64,000 bases of DNA from a virus. Below are positions 33,801 to 41,184 of the stretch, one piece after another. Made by a program: the position numbers and the translations under genes. Position 1 is the first letter of the stretch, and the number at the start of each line of letters is the position of its first letter. The notes below the pieces were generated by a model that worked only from the letters and a program-made list of their open reading frames with translations, searched no databases and was not told where the DNA came from. Location: IMG/VR virus record IMGVR_UViG_3300019755_000002, positions 1 through 64,000 of that record; one strand, written 5' to 3'.

Positions 33801-34310
33801 CTAATGATATCCTTAGCAAGCATTTTAGGTATAACGTTAGATAATGATAAACTTCCCCATTCAAACGGTGCGGTTATCAATGATGGTGTAAAAGTGGCTT
33901 TTTACAATCGCCTTCGAGAAGAAAAAGAGGACGTAAAAACACTTTTAGGTATTAATGTTGGTTACCATAAAGAAATGCACGGCATTAGTACCGTGGTTGG
34001 TAACGCGGCTAAAGCCATGGGACTAAAACTTATTCGTAAATCGCATAAAGGCCCAAATGGTGAAATAAAAGTCCGTGTAGTCTGTCAAGAATCCTTAGCT
34101 ACTCTTCGCAGCGATATACTACGAGCTAGAGCATACAGCCCATCACCATTACACACAACACTAGCAGAGCCACCACATTCGCTAGTTAACTATGTTGCTC
34201 AGTATAATGCTGGAATGCCTGAAAGAGCACCTAGAGAACATCGATACTTATCTCAGCTTAATGACTATGAATTTGACTTACTTCACAAATTTATTAAACG
34301 AGTGGTATGA
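30828..34310 (+). CDS. Primase-helicase with origin-binding-protein-like helicase domain
   Basis: 1160 residues starting at the box-aligned GTG (alternative ATG at 30837). The N-terminal part carries MFDYDDDEACP at about 120-130, an acidic cluster like the active site of archaeo-eukaryotic primases, followed by YIRTFSTSSGVYD. The second half is a superfamily 2-like helicase: Walker A GEKGTGKT at about 458, motif II VVIDEI at about 537, and motif VI QHIARIRGC at about 762, resembling the herpes origin-binding-protein group. It likely primes and opens the phage origin; the best replication-initiator candidate in the window. Confidence 0.75.
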   Translation: MADMIPQVSLSIITKPSGILTKKLSVQQGRVISDSSECRISSAVANRITLPFDQVPQLLKELGNNQCCATGWANTDHTQVELMSRDKFESKHYQFPVQELPHGVYATRTLDSFTQKGQSLIMFDYDDDEACPYKINCPEQFIELLSQVIPDFNKTTYIRTFSTSSGVYDRTTGVCLKEAAGFHLWMVVPDGSDIQRFGEVLEKRLWLAGLGYIKVSTKNANLNIRTVIDTAVFSPERLVFEAGAVISDESIEQRLPSPEYNAKQYNLLDTKRLPNLSDLEEKSYQTAILNAKLADHVVKTKNEIKQRIADDFVVKAQMAGRIIPRSQAMRMVENLERHILPPFHIIYFADGSQATVMDIVANPMAFDGRECLDPIREDKGHGRSKIFANLDQAVPKPQIHSFVEGGRNFDLMASMKLLHVKTVDEEFTALRDLVTTYQSQDSEYFKAIELKPGINLIKGEKGTGKTFTIAETIRATELSVLGITPRIGLTETVSDDFGLSCYNDEKFKESHVLRSQKRLAICYDSIHKIAGQYFDIVVIDEIIQVMRHVKSSSVKFKFVCLNVLRSLILNARYVVMMDADISADYLGLLRDPDLGCCKQNVDINLILNHYKPAQRQGRKIYNYIDLEDKADEEAWGINLLEYVKDKGTFIATNARTQAYNVANEVLESWGLNVTLEQGHFITEVNGRRVITITSDNSGLSEVAQFVSNINKNLRPTDVFISSPSLGTGVSVNKREGKPVFERVYCRFTKRAGNTSADCSQHIARIRGCTEFHNIIIDTLEWQETDPELIVAQEIYGRVKAVDGYVRSNDLNFDPYMNKYVFADNNWGQWFGLMVSFENLDRNEFGLNFLTRLEQEGYTIETVKSEIAPEARTKKHEQTKRVKTKQKELETQLTVDSPLLTDEEKAELDAKSQLTVDEKRQMLKRSTADAFGEYNQDGLEGLLRLSKAALKYRRSGLYFGMNSETLLLTDLSNRLDHEKMHIEKTVHYPRWSLMISLASILGITLDNDKLPHSNGAVINDGVKVAFYNRLREEKEDVKTLLGINVGYHKEMHGISTVVGNAAKAMGLKLIRKSHKGPNGEIKVRVVCQESLATLRSDILRARAYSPSPLHTTLAEPPHSLVNYVAQYNAGMPERAPREHRYLSQLNDYEFDLLHKFIKRVV

Positions 34311-34322
34311 TAGTGGGCTAAT

Positions 34323-34383
34323 AGCCCAAACGGACTAAAAACTGTTTGGGCTTCAACTCAAATACAGACAGATAGGATTGATG
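34323..34383 (+). promoter_or_regulatory. AGCCCAAAC hairpin + box variant
   Basis: AGCCCAAAC / GTTTGGGCT (34323-34331 and 34344-34352), then AGGATTGATG fused to ATG. It follows the primase-helicase stop. Confidence 0.65.
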
Positions 34384-34869
34384 ATGCGTACTAAAATGAC
34401 GCTCGGGGTTAGTCGTTCAAAAACAAACACGACGACAGAAACCAAGGCAATAAAACCAGAATTCTCCAAAGAAGATAAAGATGCTTATTACTGGCTAGGT
34501 CAGGTTATGGTTGAGTTGTATCGTCTCAAGTTTAGAATTAAATGGGATAAACCCCTTGCTAAGAACTTTTACAAAAAAGTACGTAAAGTTCTAAGCAAAG
34601 ACTTTATTTCATCAAAGAATCTAAACGCCGCTATTAAACATCACGTTAAATCACCTAAATATTTATTGATGTTAAGACCCGGCGTCTTTAGACATGACCT
34701 AAAAGGGAAACCCACAGTGGCGGTCACTGAATTTGAGTCTAAGCATGCCTTAACAGAGTTATACGAGCATCATGGCGCTTTTATGCGCGACCGTAGAAAG
34801 CGGAGAAATAAACAACCTATTACCTCCACAAGGAAAAATCATGTTACGAAACACAGGCAAACCCAGTGA
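34384..34869 (+). CDS. Hypothetical basic protein
   Basis: 161 residues. Lys/Arg-rich throughout, with a Tyr-rich middle (DAYYWLGQVMVELYRLKF), consistent with nucleic-acid binding. An ATG three bases upstream is equally possible. It overlaps the start of the RecU-like gene by 29 bases, so translation is probably coupled. Confidence 0.65.
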   Translation: MRTKMTLGVSRSKTNTTTETKAIKPEFSKEDKDAYYWLGQVMVELYRLKFRIKWDKPLAKNFYKKVRKVLSKDFISSKNLNAAIKHHVKSPKYLLMLRPGVFRHDLKGKPTVAVTEFESKHALTELYEHHGAFMRDRRKRRNKQPITSTRKNHVTKHRQTQ

Positions 34870-35272
34870 GGATGCTTATGAGTCTTGGGTAGAAGAATGT
34901 CACGGACACGTCTACCGATTTGAAGATGCTTATGATGCTAAGAAAAAAGGCAAGGCGGCATCACGAAAACCCGCCGATTACTTAATAACGTTAGGTGGTG
35001 TCAGTTGTTTAACCGAAGTAAAAAGCACGACAAAAAAATCACTTTCGTTCTCAGCCATTAGGCCAGAACAGTGGCGAAATGCTGTAAAAGTTACTAAAGC
35101 TGCGGGTATCTATACCTTCGTGATGCACTTTATTGACGAAAACAAATGGTTTGCTGTACCAGCCCAGCTATTGATTAATAGCACCAAACAGTCTATAAAT
35201 ATACTTGAAGTCGCAGAGTACGAATTTGACATAACAAAATTTGAACCAAAGCAACTTTCCTATCTGAAGTAA
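34841..35272 (+). CDS. PD-(D/E)XK nuclease, RecU-like Holliday junction resolvase candidate
   Basis: 143 residues from ATG 34841 (AAGGAAAAATC before it). N-terminal GKPSEDAYESWVEE, then PADYLIT and LTEVKST at about 61-67 and 75-80, giving the D...ExK motif, and a helix with SAIRPEQWRNAVK like the RecU glutamine-containing helix. Size and motif order fit RecU-type resolvases. Next to SbcD/SbcC it would resolve recombination intermediates. Exact specificity is uncertain. Confidence 0.65.
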   Translation: MLRNTGKPSEDAYESWVEECHGHVYRFEDAYDAKKKGKAASRKPADYLITLGGVSCLTEVKSTTKKSLSFSAIRPEQWRNAVKVTKAAGIYTFVMHFIDENKWFAVPAQLLINSTKQSINILEVAEYEFDITKFEPKQLSYLK

Positions 35273-35276
35273 TTGG

Positions 35277-35302
35277 TTGGCTCCAAAGGGAGCCGATTTT
35301 AT
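35277..35302 (+). terminator. Rho-independent terminator
   Basis: GGCTCC / GGAGCC with a 4-nt loop (35279-35294), followed by GATTTTATT, right after the nuclease stop. Confidence 0.7.
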
Positions 35303-35318
35303 TCAGGTAGATACAATT

Positions 35319-35329
35319 TGGATTGACGA
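35319..35329 (+). promoter_or_regulatory. Detached box upstream of SbcD gene
   Basis: GGATTGACGAT ends 11 bases before ATG 35341. A separate AGGA follows it and serves as the ribosome-binding site, so the box is not needed as an SD here. Confidence 0.7.
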
Positions 35330-35340
35330 TAGGATCACAC

Positions 35341-36420
35341 ATGAAAACATTCATAATGCCCGAGGGCAGCCGAGTTATAAACTTCCCTTTATCTTCTTTA
35401 GGGCCAAACTCCACCTTAGATAAATACCTTCAACATTGCTATATTCTTGGAGACCCACATTTAGGTCGTAAATTCAAAACGGGGGTTCCTATTCATCGTC
35501 TTGGTGATCGTGAACAAGCCGTCAAAGTTGATTTTCAAGAAAGTCTTATTGGCCTTAAACCAGGTAGAAAATTCCACGTTTGTATGGGGGACTTGTTTGA
35601 TAAGTTTACCGTACCAAATGAATGGGTAGAATTCGCTTATCAAACATACCGTGAAGCAGCGTTAAAGTTCCCTGCAGTGACGTTCATTGTTATTCAAGGA
35701 AACCATGACGCATCAAAAGATAAATCTAAAGTAAGTTCTTTTGAAATATTCGCTGAGCTTTGTAAGCCAATAAGCAACATTAAAGTGCTAACGGAACACC
35801 CAATATTTATCCCACACGATCAATTAAACTTTCTATTCGTTCCGTGGACTCCTTTTAAAACAACGTCTGAACTCTTAGCTTTAGAATTTCCACTATTAAA
35901 CAAAGTTAAAAATTCACCCTTTGTAGCTTTCGGCCATTGGGACACAAAAAGCCACGGTGAAGATATTTGTGAGAACATCATCCCTCACGACCATTTTACT
36001 CGTGATTGCTGTGACGGGGTGGTTACTGGTCATTATCATAAACCCGAAAGAACTATGTTAAAGAAAATTGAATTGTTTGTTACTGGGTCAATGCAGCCAT
36101 ACGCACATGGTGAAGAAGCCGACGACGTAGATAATCCTATGTACGTTACTGACACTAAAGCAAACGTCGAAGCAAAACTTATTGAAGACGAAACCTTTTA
36201 TAAAAACAAAGTGCTTAGGGTATTGGTTGAACAAGACGACACACCGTTAGCGGGTATTGATTGCTATGCACTCACCCACAAAAAGACCGCGCCGTTAGGA
36301 GAAGAAAACGACGTGGACGTGGAAATTGACGACTTTGATATTAAGGGGTTATTCAACAGCGTAATGACAGAAAAAGGCGTTTCCTCTGAACTAACGCAAG
36401 AACTATGGGCTAAATTATGA
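35341..36420 (+). CDS. sbcD: SbcD/Mre11-like nuclease subunit
   Basis: 359 residues. The calcineurin-like phosphoesterase motifs are complete: GDPHLGR at about 37, GDLFDK at about 83, GNHDAS at about 120, and GHYHKPE at about 230. It forms a complex with the Rad50-like product of the next gene (T5 D12/D13 are phage equivalents) that cuts hairpins and processes ends in recombination-dependent replication. The stop overlaps the SbcC start (ATGA). Confidence 0.9.
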   Translation: MKTFIMPEGSRVINFPLSSLGPNSTLDKYLQHCYILGDPHLGRKFKTGVPIHRLGDREQAVKVDFQESLIGLKPGRKFHVCMGDLFDKFTVPNEWVEFAYQTYREAALKFPAVTFIVIQGNHDASKDKSKVSSFEIFAELCKPISNIKVLTEHPIFIPHDQLNFLFVPWTPFKTTSELLALEFPLLNKVKNSPFVAFGHWDTKSHGEDICENIIPHDHFTRDCCDGVVTGHYHKPERTMLKKIELFVTGSMQPYAHGEEADDVDNPMYVTDTKANVEAKLIEDETFYKNKVLRVLVEQDDTPLAGIDCYALTHKKTAPLGEENDVDVEIDDFDIKGLFNSVMTEKGVSSELTQELWAKL

Positions 36421-38465
36421 TTTCAAAAATTAAATATAAAATTGACTTTAGTAATGGGAAATCTCGAAGTAACGATGCGGAGTTATTAAACGGCAGCACC
36501 ATGATCACGGGTAAAAATGGTCGCGGTAAAAGCCTAAATCTTGAAATGATTGCCTTCACATTATTTGGCACCGTAGCGCTACGTGGAAAAACGGGGGATT
36601 ACTCAAGAATAAAATCGCAAATAGATGTTACCATTAAAAATACGCCCTATGTTATTAAGCGTACTAAGAGTGGTGCCGACGTGTTAAATGTCGATGGAGA
36701 GCCACTAGCAACGGGTCATAAAGCCGTTAACGAATGGATAATATCTACATTAGGTTATGGTTATGATGTCTTCCGTATCGCGCATTGGTGCGCTCAAGGA
36801 GACATTCAAGCGTTAGCTAATATGTTACCAACACAGCGTAAGCAAATGATTGATGATGTTGCGGGCTTAACGCAAATGGACGGCCTGATTAAGCTTGTAG
36901 GTGAAGAGGCTAAAATTTATCGTGCGGGGATTACCGCTGCTGAAAGTGTCTTAATAAAACCCACCAAACCCACCAAACCCGAAGGTCAGAGCGAAGGGGA
37001 TTTAAACATAGGCCTAGAACAACTTGAAGTTGAACGTTTAGACTATTTAAAGCTGGAGGCGGAAGTTAATAGCTTACCCCCTTTAGTCGAACCTGTTAGA
37101 CCAACCGAACCTCAACCGTTAACATTACCAGCGCAACCAGAGGAATTAACGGTCGAATTGTTAGAAATTGTACCCGTGACTATTCCAGAAAATTTAGCGG
37201 GGCAAGATATTTTTCAAGTGATTAGGGACTTAAATGAACGACGTCAACAGCTAGAATCCAACCAACGGGATTTATCCGCTATTAAGCAGCAGTTATTGAC
37301 CGCACCACAGTATATTGTAGACATGATCCCAGACGTTGCCTTATTAACGCGAGAAGAACTGGAACGTCAGCATGAAGTTTATAAACAAGCGACGTTAAAG
37401 AAACAGCTTCTAGACCAAGGTGACGTTACGTGTCCCAACTGTAATGTCGCACACCCTTTAGCAAGTGACGCACTAAAGGAATACGAGAATGTTGACTTAA
37501 ACATACTAAACTCAGCACCTTTAAGTTTCCAAGACTTTGAACGTTGTCTTAAGTGGAAAGACTTGAATAGTCGCGTAGCAGAATTAGAAGCAACACTACA
37601 ACCGTTACCAACAATCTTAATGTTATTAGAGCAATTTGAGCCTATTGCGGCACAATTAAACGCTAACGAAAATGCTGAGAAAACTAATGCGGAAAAAATT
37701 GCACAGCAAGCTAAAAGTAACGAACATAACTATCGCCAATGGCAGAACACTTGCCAAAGCCTTAAGCAAAGCCACGACAATAGTGTGGCGCAGTTTAACG
37801 CTAATTTAGAAAACTTTGCCAAAGCCTGTGAAGCGCATAAAGCCGAGGTAATTAGACAAGAGCAAATAGTTAGCACTTGGCACCAATGGGGAACGGATTT
37901 CAAACTAGAGAACCAAGCGTTAATCTCGGAGGTAAATAAAGCACTTCAAACTTGGGCGACGTATCACACCCTTGTTGATGTTTATAATAAACAGCTAACA
38001 TCATACGAATTAGCTAAGAAAAGCATAGATAACGACAAAGCCCTACTTGAAGACCGAAACAAGGCTAAAGCGGCCTTGACGGAAATAAAAGCACGAGTAA
38101 AAACGTACATCGTGCCAAGCCTTAATAAAGTCGCTAGTTATCTACTTAGTGAAATGACAGGCGGTGAGCATAGCAACGTTGTTATTGATGAAAACTTTGA
38201 AGTGGACGTGGACGGCCAACCGCTTAGAACGCTGTCCGGATCGGGAAAAGACATCACAAATTTAGCCATTCGTATTGGTCTTGGAAGAATTCTCACGCAT
38301 AAAGTTTTACCCGTAATGATGTTGGATGAAATTGACGCCGCTATGGACGAAGAACGTGCTCAATATACTTGGGATTGCATACAAAAAATAACGCCCCGAA
38401 TTGGTCAAGTCCTACAAGTTAGCCATAAAGATTTACCTGCTCAACATAGAATGGAGGTGGTTTAG
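36417..38465 (+). CDS. sbcC: SbcC/Rad50-like ATPase
   Basis: 682 residues. Walker A GKNGRGKS at about 31-38; zinc hook CPNC at about 339 between two coiled-coil stretches; signature LSGSGKD at about 607; Walker B MMLDEIDAA at about 635. At 682 residues it is shorter than cellular SbcC (~1050) because the coiled coil is short, as usual for phages. It works with SbcD in double-strand end processing. Confidence 0.9.
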   Translation: MISKIKYKIDFSNGKSRSNDAELLNGSTMITGKNGRGKSLNLEMIAFTLFGTVALRGKTGDYSRIKSQIDVTIKNTPYVIKRTKSGADVLNVDGEPLATGHKAVNEWIISTLGYGYDVFRIAHWCAQGDIQALANMLPTQRKQMIDDVAGLTQMDGLIKLVGEEAKIYRAGITAAESVLIKPTKPTKPEGQSEGDLNIGLEQLEVERLDYLKLEAEVNSLPPLVEPVRPTEPQPLTLPAQPEELTVELLEIVPVTIPENLAGQDIFQVIRDLNERRQQLESNQRDLSAIKQQLLTAPQYIVDMIPDVALLTREELERQHEVYKQATLKKQLLDQGDVTCPNCNVAHPLASDALKEYENVDLNILNSAPLSFQDFERCLKWKDLNSRVAELEATLQPLPTILMLLEQFEPIAAQLNANENAEKTNAEKIAQQAKSNEHNYRQWQNTCQSLKQSHDNSVAQFNANLENFAKACEAHKAEVIRQEQIVSTWHQWGTDFKLENQALISEVNKALQTWATYHTLVDVYNKQLTSYELAKKSIDNDKALLEDRNKAKAALTEIKARVKTYIVPSLNKVASYLLSEMTGGEHSNVVIDENFEVDVDGQPLRTLSGSGKDITNLAIRIGLGRILTHKVLPVMMLDEIDAAMDEERAQYTWDCIQKITPRIGQVLQVSHKDLPAQHRMEVV

Positions 38466-38466
38466 T

Positions 38467-38709
38467 ATGTTTATTAGTGAAGAATGGTTGACGTTGTTTC
38501 TCTTAATGTCAATTTTGGGGATGCTTTATTTCTTTATCTTAGCCTTTAAGCTCGGCAAGCGGTTAGTTTATTGGGTTTGCTATTGGTATACACATTTTAC
38601 GTGCAACCATATTTATGTACCAGGTAAACACAGTCATAAAGGTTCGGTTTTATTTTGCATAAACTGCTATCGAACTAAAGAAAACAGGAAAGAGGTAAAT
38701 GGGAGGTAG
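38467..38709 (+). CDS. Small membrane protein with Cys-containing tail
   Basis: 80 residues from ATG 38467, just after the sbcC stop. A long hydrophobic segment ([20 protein letters not shown], about 8-27) is followed by an aromatic stretch and CNH...CINC, a possible metal site. Probably an inner-membrane protein. Overlaps the SEC-C gene when the latter starts at 38699. Confidence 0.6.
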   Translation: MFISEEWLTLFLLMSILGMLYFFILAFKLGKRLVYWVCYWYTHFTCNHIYVPGKHSHKGSVLFCINCYRTKENRKEVNGR

Positions 38710-38716
38710 ACAACAA

Positions 38717-38959
38717 ATGAAAACAGGTCTTGCAGCCATTCTTGCCATAGCCGCTAGCGGCGTCTCTGTTCAGCAAGAGATAGAAAACGCCACTCGAAAG
38801 TCGAGTAATCGTGTGTGGAAACCTATAGCCTCAAAAGCCAAGGGGTATTCGTTCAACGACGCTGGGGTGGCTAATAAGCTATCAAGGGTTGGACGTAACG
38901 AACCCTGTCCTTGTGGCTGCGGTAAGAAATTCAAATATTGTACTTTAATTAAGGAATAA
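38717..38959 (+). CDS. SEC-C motif protein
   Basis: 80 residues from ATG 38717 (GGGAGG upstream; an ATG at 38699 is an alternative). The C-terminus [16 protein letters not shown] is the SEC-C zinc-binding motif found at the end of SecA and in many small proteins and fusions. The N-terminal part is Ala-rich and could be a weak membrane anchor. The motif is diagnostic, the function not. Confidence 0.7.
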   Translation: MKTGLAAILAIAASGVSVQQEIENATRKSSNRVWKPIASKAKGYSFNDAGVANKLSRVGRNEPCPCGCGKKFKYCTLIKE

Positions 38960-38961
38960 AA

Positions 38962-39120
38962 ATGTTAGAACTTTTGGAATACGTCACTAGCGGTTTTTGG
39001 GTTTTCATAGGCTCAATAATTATTATACCGTTATTCTTACTTTGTACTGGCTGGGCTATCAATGCCTTACTGCTAGGTTTGTGGGGAAAGAAATGCTCAG
39101 ACATAGATATTTCACTTTAA
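38962..39120 (+). CDS. Small membrane protein
   Basis: 52 residues, AAGGAATAAAA before the ATG. Long hydrophobic centre (VFIGSIIIIPLFLLCTGWAI) flanked by charged ends. The last gene before the attC-like array; the array begins 7 bp after the stop (GTTAGTG at 39127). Confidence 0.55.
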   Translation: MLELLEYVTSGFWVFIGSIIIIPLFLLCTGWAINALLLGLWGKKCSDIDISL

Positions 39121-39154
39121 GGGGTTGTTAGTGTTTAAATTTAGGAGAACAATT

Positions 39155-39456
39155 ATGGATATGTATGGATTTATTGAAAAAATCAATCGTGAAGTTTTGC
39201 ACCCTTTGGGTTTGGCCATGACTAGAAACCCAGAAACGGCAGCAGCGATGGTCTTCTTATTTCGGATGATGGTGAATGGGAGAACGCGCCTGAAATGAAG
39301 ATAAAAACAGAAGATGCAATGGAATTAGGCTTTGCAAGAGACAACCGAAAAAGGCGCAGGCAAATGCGTAGGAATGCCCAGGCATTATTTGCGGCTGGTG
39401 GTTCTATAATGACTGTAGCTGCAAAGTGGAATTTAGAGCAAGCAAGAGCCGTATAA
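39155..39456 (+). pseudogene. Frameshifted small conserved gene in cassette 1
   Basis: The frame from ATG 39155 reads IEKINREVLHPLGLAMTRNP and then ends early at 39298. A +1 frame from about 39238 continues SDDGEWENAPEMKIKTEDAM and onwards to a stop at 39456. Restoring one G in the GG run at 39238-39239 gives a continuous PETGSSDGLLISDDGEW, the usual form of this small phage/accessory family as I remember it. It is either a real frameshift, a programmed site or a sequencing error. AGGAGAACAATT before the ATG is a good SD. Confidence 0.7.
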
Positions 39457-39552
39457 CCTTTGCGTTAAGCGGTGAGTGAAAGTTAGTGTGTTTTTGGCTA
39501 ACTGTAAGGAATCCGATGAGCGCAGCGAATGAATTTGAACGCGTTGTTAGAA
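39451..39552 (+). other. attC-like site 1
   Basis: R'' GTATAAC (39451-39457), L'' GCGTTAAG (39462-39469), L' TTGAACGC (39535-39542), R' GTTAGAA (39546-39552), 102 bp. The centre contains AAGTTAG / CTAAC-type pairing. L'' and L' pair over GCGTT. Confidence 0.7.
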
Positions 39553-39580
39553 TTGGCGTTAACTAAAAGGTATAATTAAA

Positions 39581-39898
39581 ATGGAACAAGCTTTAGCGGC
39601 AGTTTACGCAGAGGGTGAAAAGGCTTTTCATACTGGTAGTGTGAACCCCTACCCAAACACAGATCAGTACTGGGGTGAATGGACGGCAGGATGGACGGCT
39701 GAAAAATTAAAAGCAGAAAATAAAAACAAGGTAGAAACTATTGAAAATATAGGTCTATCAAAAAACAAACAAAAAGCAATTAAGCAATTTTCGGAAATGA
39801 TAGCCAAAGATTGTGCTGAATTGATTGAAACGGTAATAGAAAAACGAGTGAGAATGTACGCTACTCATTTAGCTGAAATAATGCAAAAAGATGATTAG
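39581..39898 (+). CDS. Cassette 2 gene: RMF/CrpP-like N-terminal motif
   Basis: 105 residues. Residues about 10-38 (YAEGEKAFHTGSVNPYPNT then YWGEWTAGW) fit the pattern of ribosome modulation factor and CrpP-like small proteins (A..G..A...G...NPY......W..GW). The C-terminal part is a helical Lys/Glu-rich extension. Such proteins act on ribosomes or modify small molecules; the function of this one is unknown. The gene is the whole cassette content, typical for integron arrays. Confidence 0.65.
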   Translation: MEQALAAVYAEGEKAFHTGSVNPYPNTDQYWGEWTAGWTAEKLKAENKNKVETIENIGLSKNKQKAIKQFSEMIAKDCAELIETVIEKRVRMYATHLAEIMQKDD

Positions 39899-39901
39899 TC
39901 A

Positions 39902-39995
39902 TTCTAACCTTTGCGTTAAGCGGTGAGTGAAAGTTGGGAACCAACTGTAACGAGTCCGACGAATGAAATGAGTGAATTTAAACGCGTTGTTAGTG
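39902..39995 (+). other. attC-like site 2
   Basis: R'' TTCTAAC (39902-39908), L'' GCGTTAAG (39913-39920), L' TTAAACGC (39978-39985), R' GTTAGTG (39989-39995), 94 bp. R'' with its preceding A (ATTCTAAC) is the exact complement of GTTAGAAT at the left end of the same unit (39546-39553). Confidence 0.75.
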
Positions 39996-40022
39996 ACGCA
40001 TTACGGGAATACTGGAGATAAT

Positions 40023-40277
40023 ATGCCAATTACAAAAGAGCAGCTAAAGGAAACTAAAGTTCCTTACTTAATAGTAGCTGACTGTAGAGCAGGAAAGAGA
40101 AAAGGACTACCTAAAAAAGAACAACCTAGCACCGTTGTTGGTTATTCAGTGAATGACCCCCTAGGTGTTGGTGGTGGTATTTTTGACACAAACCCATGTG
40201 TTTATTTTAAAAGTGGTGGATGGGTATTACTAAGCGACTTTGTGAAGAACCACTCTATTGTGAGTAATGCGCACTAA
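40023..40277 (+). CDS. Cassette 3 gene: hypothetical protein
   Basis: 84 residues from ATG 40023 (GGAGATAAT before it). Compact alpha/beta-type sequence with Gly-rich turns (DPLGVGGGIFDTNPCVYF) and a Lys-rich segment. The stop codon lies within the R'' box of attC 3. No family recognised. Confidence 0.65.
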   Translation: MPITKEQLKETKVPYLIVADCRAGKRKGLPKKEQPSTVVGYSVNDPLGVGGGIFDTNPCVYFKSGGWVLLSDFVKNHSIVSNAH

Positions 40278-40329
40278 CCTTTAACTTAAGCGGCAAGCTG
40301 TTTTTGTCACGTTGAATTATTTGTTATGT
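40272..40329 (+). other. attC-like site 3 (short)
   Basis: R'' CACTAAC (40272-40278), L'' around TTAACTTAAG, L' around GTTGAATTA, R' GTTATGT (40323-40329), 58 bp. TAATGCGCACTAAC at its left is the complement of GTTAGTGACGCATTA at the left end of its own unit, apart from one extra base. Confidence 0.65.
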
Positions 40330-40356
40330 TACCACGAAATAACGGAGATAAATATA

Positions 40357-41043
40357 ATGAAAACGACATACTGTAGTGATCGCGTTGAGCCTGTTGTTAG
40401 CTTTGCTGCTACACCATTAAATACTGAATCAATGAGGCAGCACAGAGAAAGATGGTTAAACAGGATTCAAGAAGCGGAGAGTAAATTTAACATAATAGAG
40501 AATTGCGTTCATGAAATACTAAACGACATAGAAGAGGATAAAATAACAACCTTAAAATCTGTTTATGATCGATTACTAATAGCGGTAAAGAAATCAAACT
40601 TAACCCCGACACCAGAAGCTAGAGTCGCAATGATTATTTATAGCGATGAATATGAAAAACAGTGCGGGGGATCAATGGATTTTTTTGATTCGCTAGATGA
40701 AGATAGAAAGCACCGATGTAAATTGGTGGTGGCAACATTAAATAACCTATCAGCAACGGATAAGAAGGTGTTACTAACCGCTTTAAGAAGCAAGGGTTTT
40801 ACGAAGAATAAAGTATACGCCGATAGCTTAGAAAAAAAACGTGAGTTTAATTCAGCAATAAAGTTAACGAGTCTAGGTCTTATTAATGGTGAGGTTACTT
40901 ATGAACATACTAATGGCTATGCTGTAACTGGGTTTGGTAGAACTTGGGTTGACGGTAAGTCATGGAATAGTTTTAAAGGTGAGTTAACGAAAAAGGGGAT
41001 CGAGGTGGCAAAAGTCCTTCTCCCCCACATTAGACCCGTTTAA
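40357..41043 (+). CDS. Hypothetical protein after attC 3
   Basis: 228 residues from ATG 40357 (CGGAGATAAAT before it). Mostly helical with a charged N-terminal half (RERWLNRIQEAESKF; HEILNDIEEDKITTL) and a C-terminal half that ends GIEVAKVLLPHIRP, resembling winged-helix-like small proteins. It starts directly after the R' half of attC 3 but no further attC follows, so it may be a last cassette that lost its site or a resident phage gene. Confidence 0.6.
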   Translation: MKTTYCSDRVEPVVSFAATPLNTESMRQHRERWLNRIQEAESKFNIIENCVHEILNDIEEDKITTLKSVYDRLLIAVKKSNLTPTPEARVAMIIYSDEYEKQCGGSMDFFDSLDEDRKHRCKLVVATLNNLSATDKKVLLTALRSKGFTKNKVYADSLEKKREFNSAIKLTSLGLINGEVTYEHTNGYAVTGFGRTWVDGKSWNSFKGELTKKGIEVAKVLLPHIRPV

Positions 41044-41077
41044 TTTATATCGTGAAAAGACAGAAACAAAATAACAA

Positions 41078-41097
41078 AATAACAAAATGATATTATT
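41078..41097. promoter_or_regulatory. Operator-like site matching the repressor region
   Basis: AATAACAAAATGATATTATT, one mismatch over 17 bases to AATAACAAAAAGATATT at 6658. It overlaps tandem ATAACAAAAT repeats and lies just upstream of a TTGACC hexamer at 41100-41105, a possible -35 element. Confidence 0.55.
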
Positions 41098-41173
41098 TCT
41101 TGACCTCAAGACGTCTTAAAGGTACTTTATGCAGACAAGGAACGACAACAACGTCCTTGTCCTACAAATTAAC

Positions 41174-41184
41174 TGATTGACGAT
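41174..41184 (+). promoter_or_regulatory. Detached box variant TGATTGACGAT
   Basis: First base differs (T for G). ATTGAGGTAACG lies between box and ATG 41197, giving a separate ribosome-binding site. Confidence 0.55.

Larger units (their letters stand above)
39127..40329 (+). mobile_element. attC-like gene-cassette array (three units)
   Basis: Three units, 39128-39546, 39547-39989 and 39990-40323, each one small gene followed by an attC-like site. Units begin after the G of GTTRRRY-type sites (39127, 39546, 39989) and each site contains TAAC, an unpaired spacer, a GCGTTAAG-type L'' box, a variable centre, a TTGAACGC-type L' box and GTTA. For units 2 and 3 the R'' box is the complement of the unit's own left end, as in true integron cassettes. 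No IntI gene is in the window, so this is a CALIN-like cluster carried by a phage. Confidence 0.7.
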
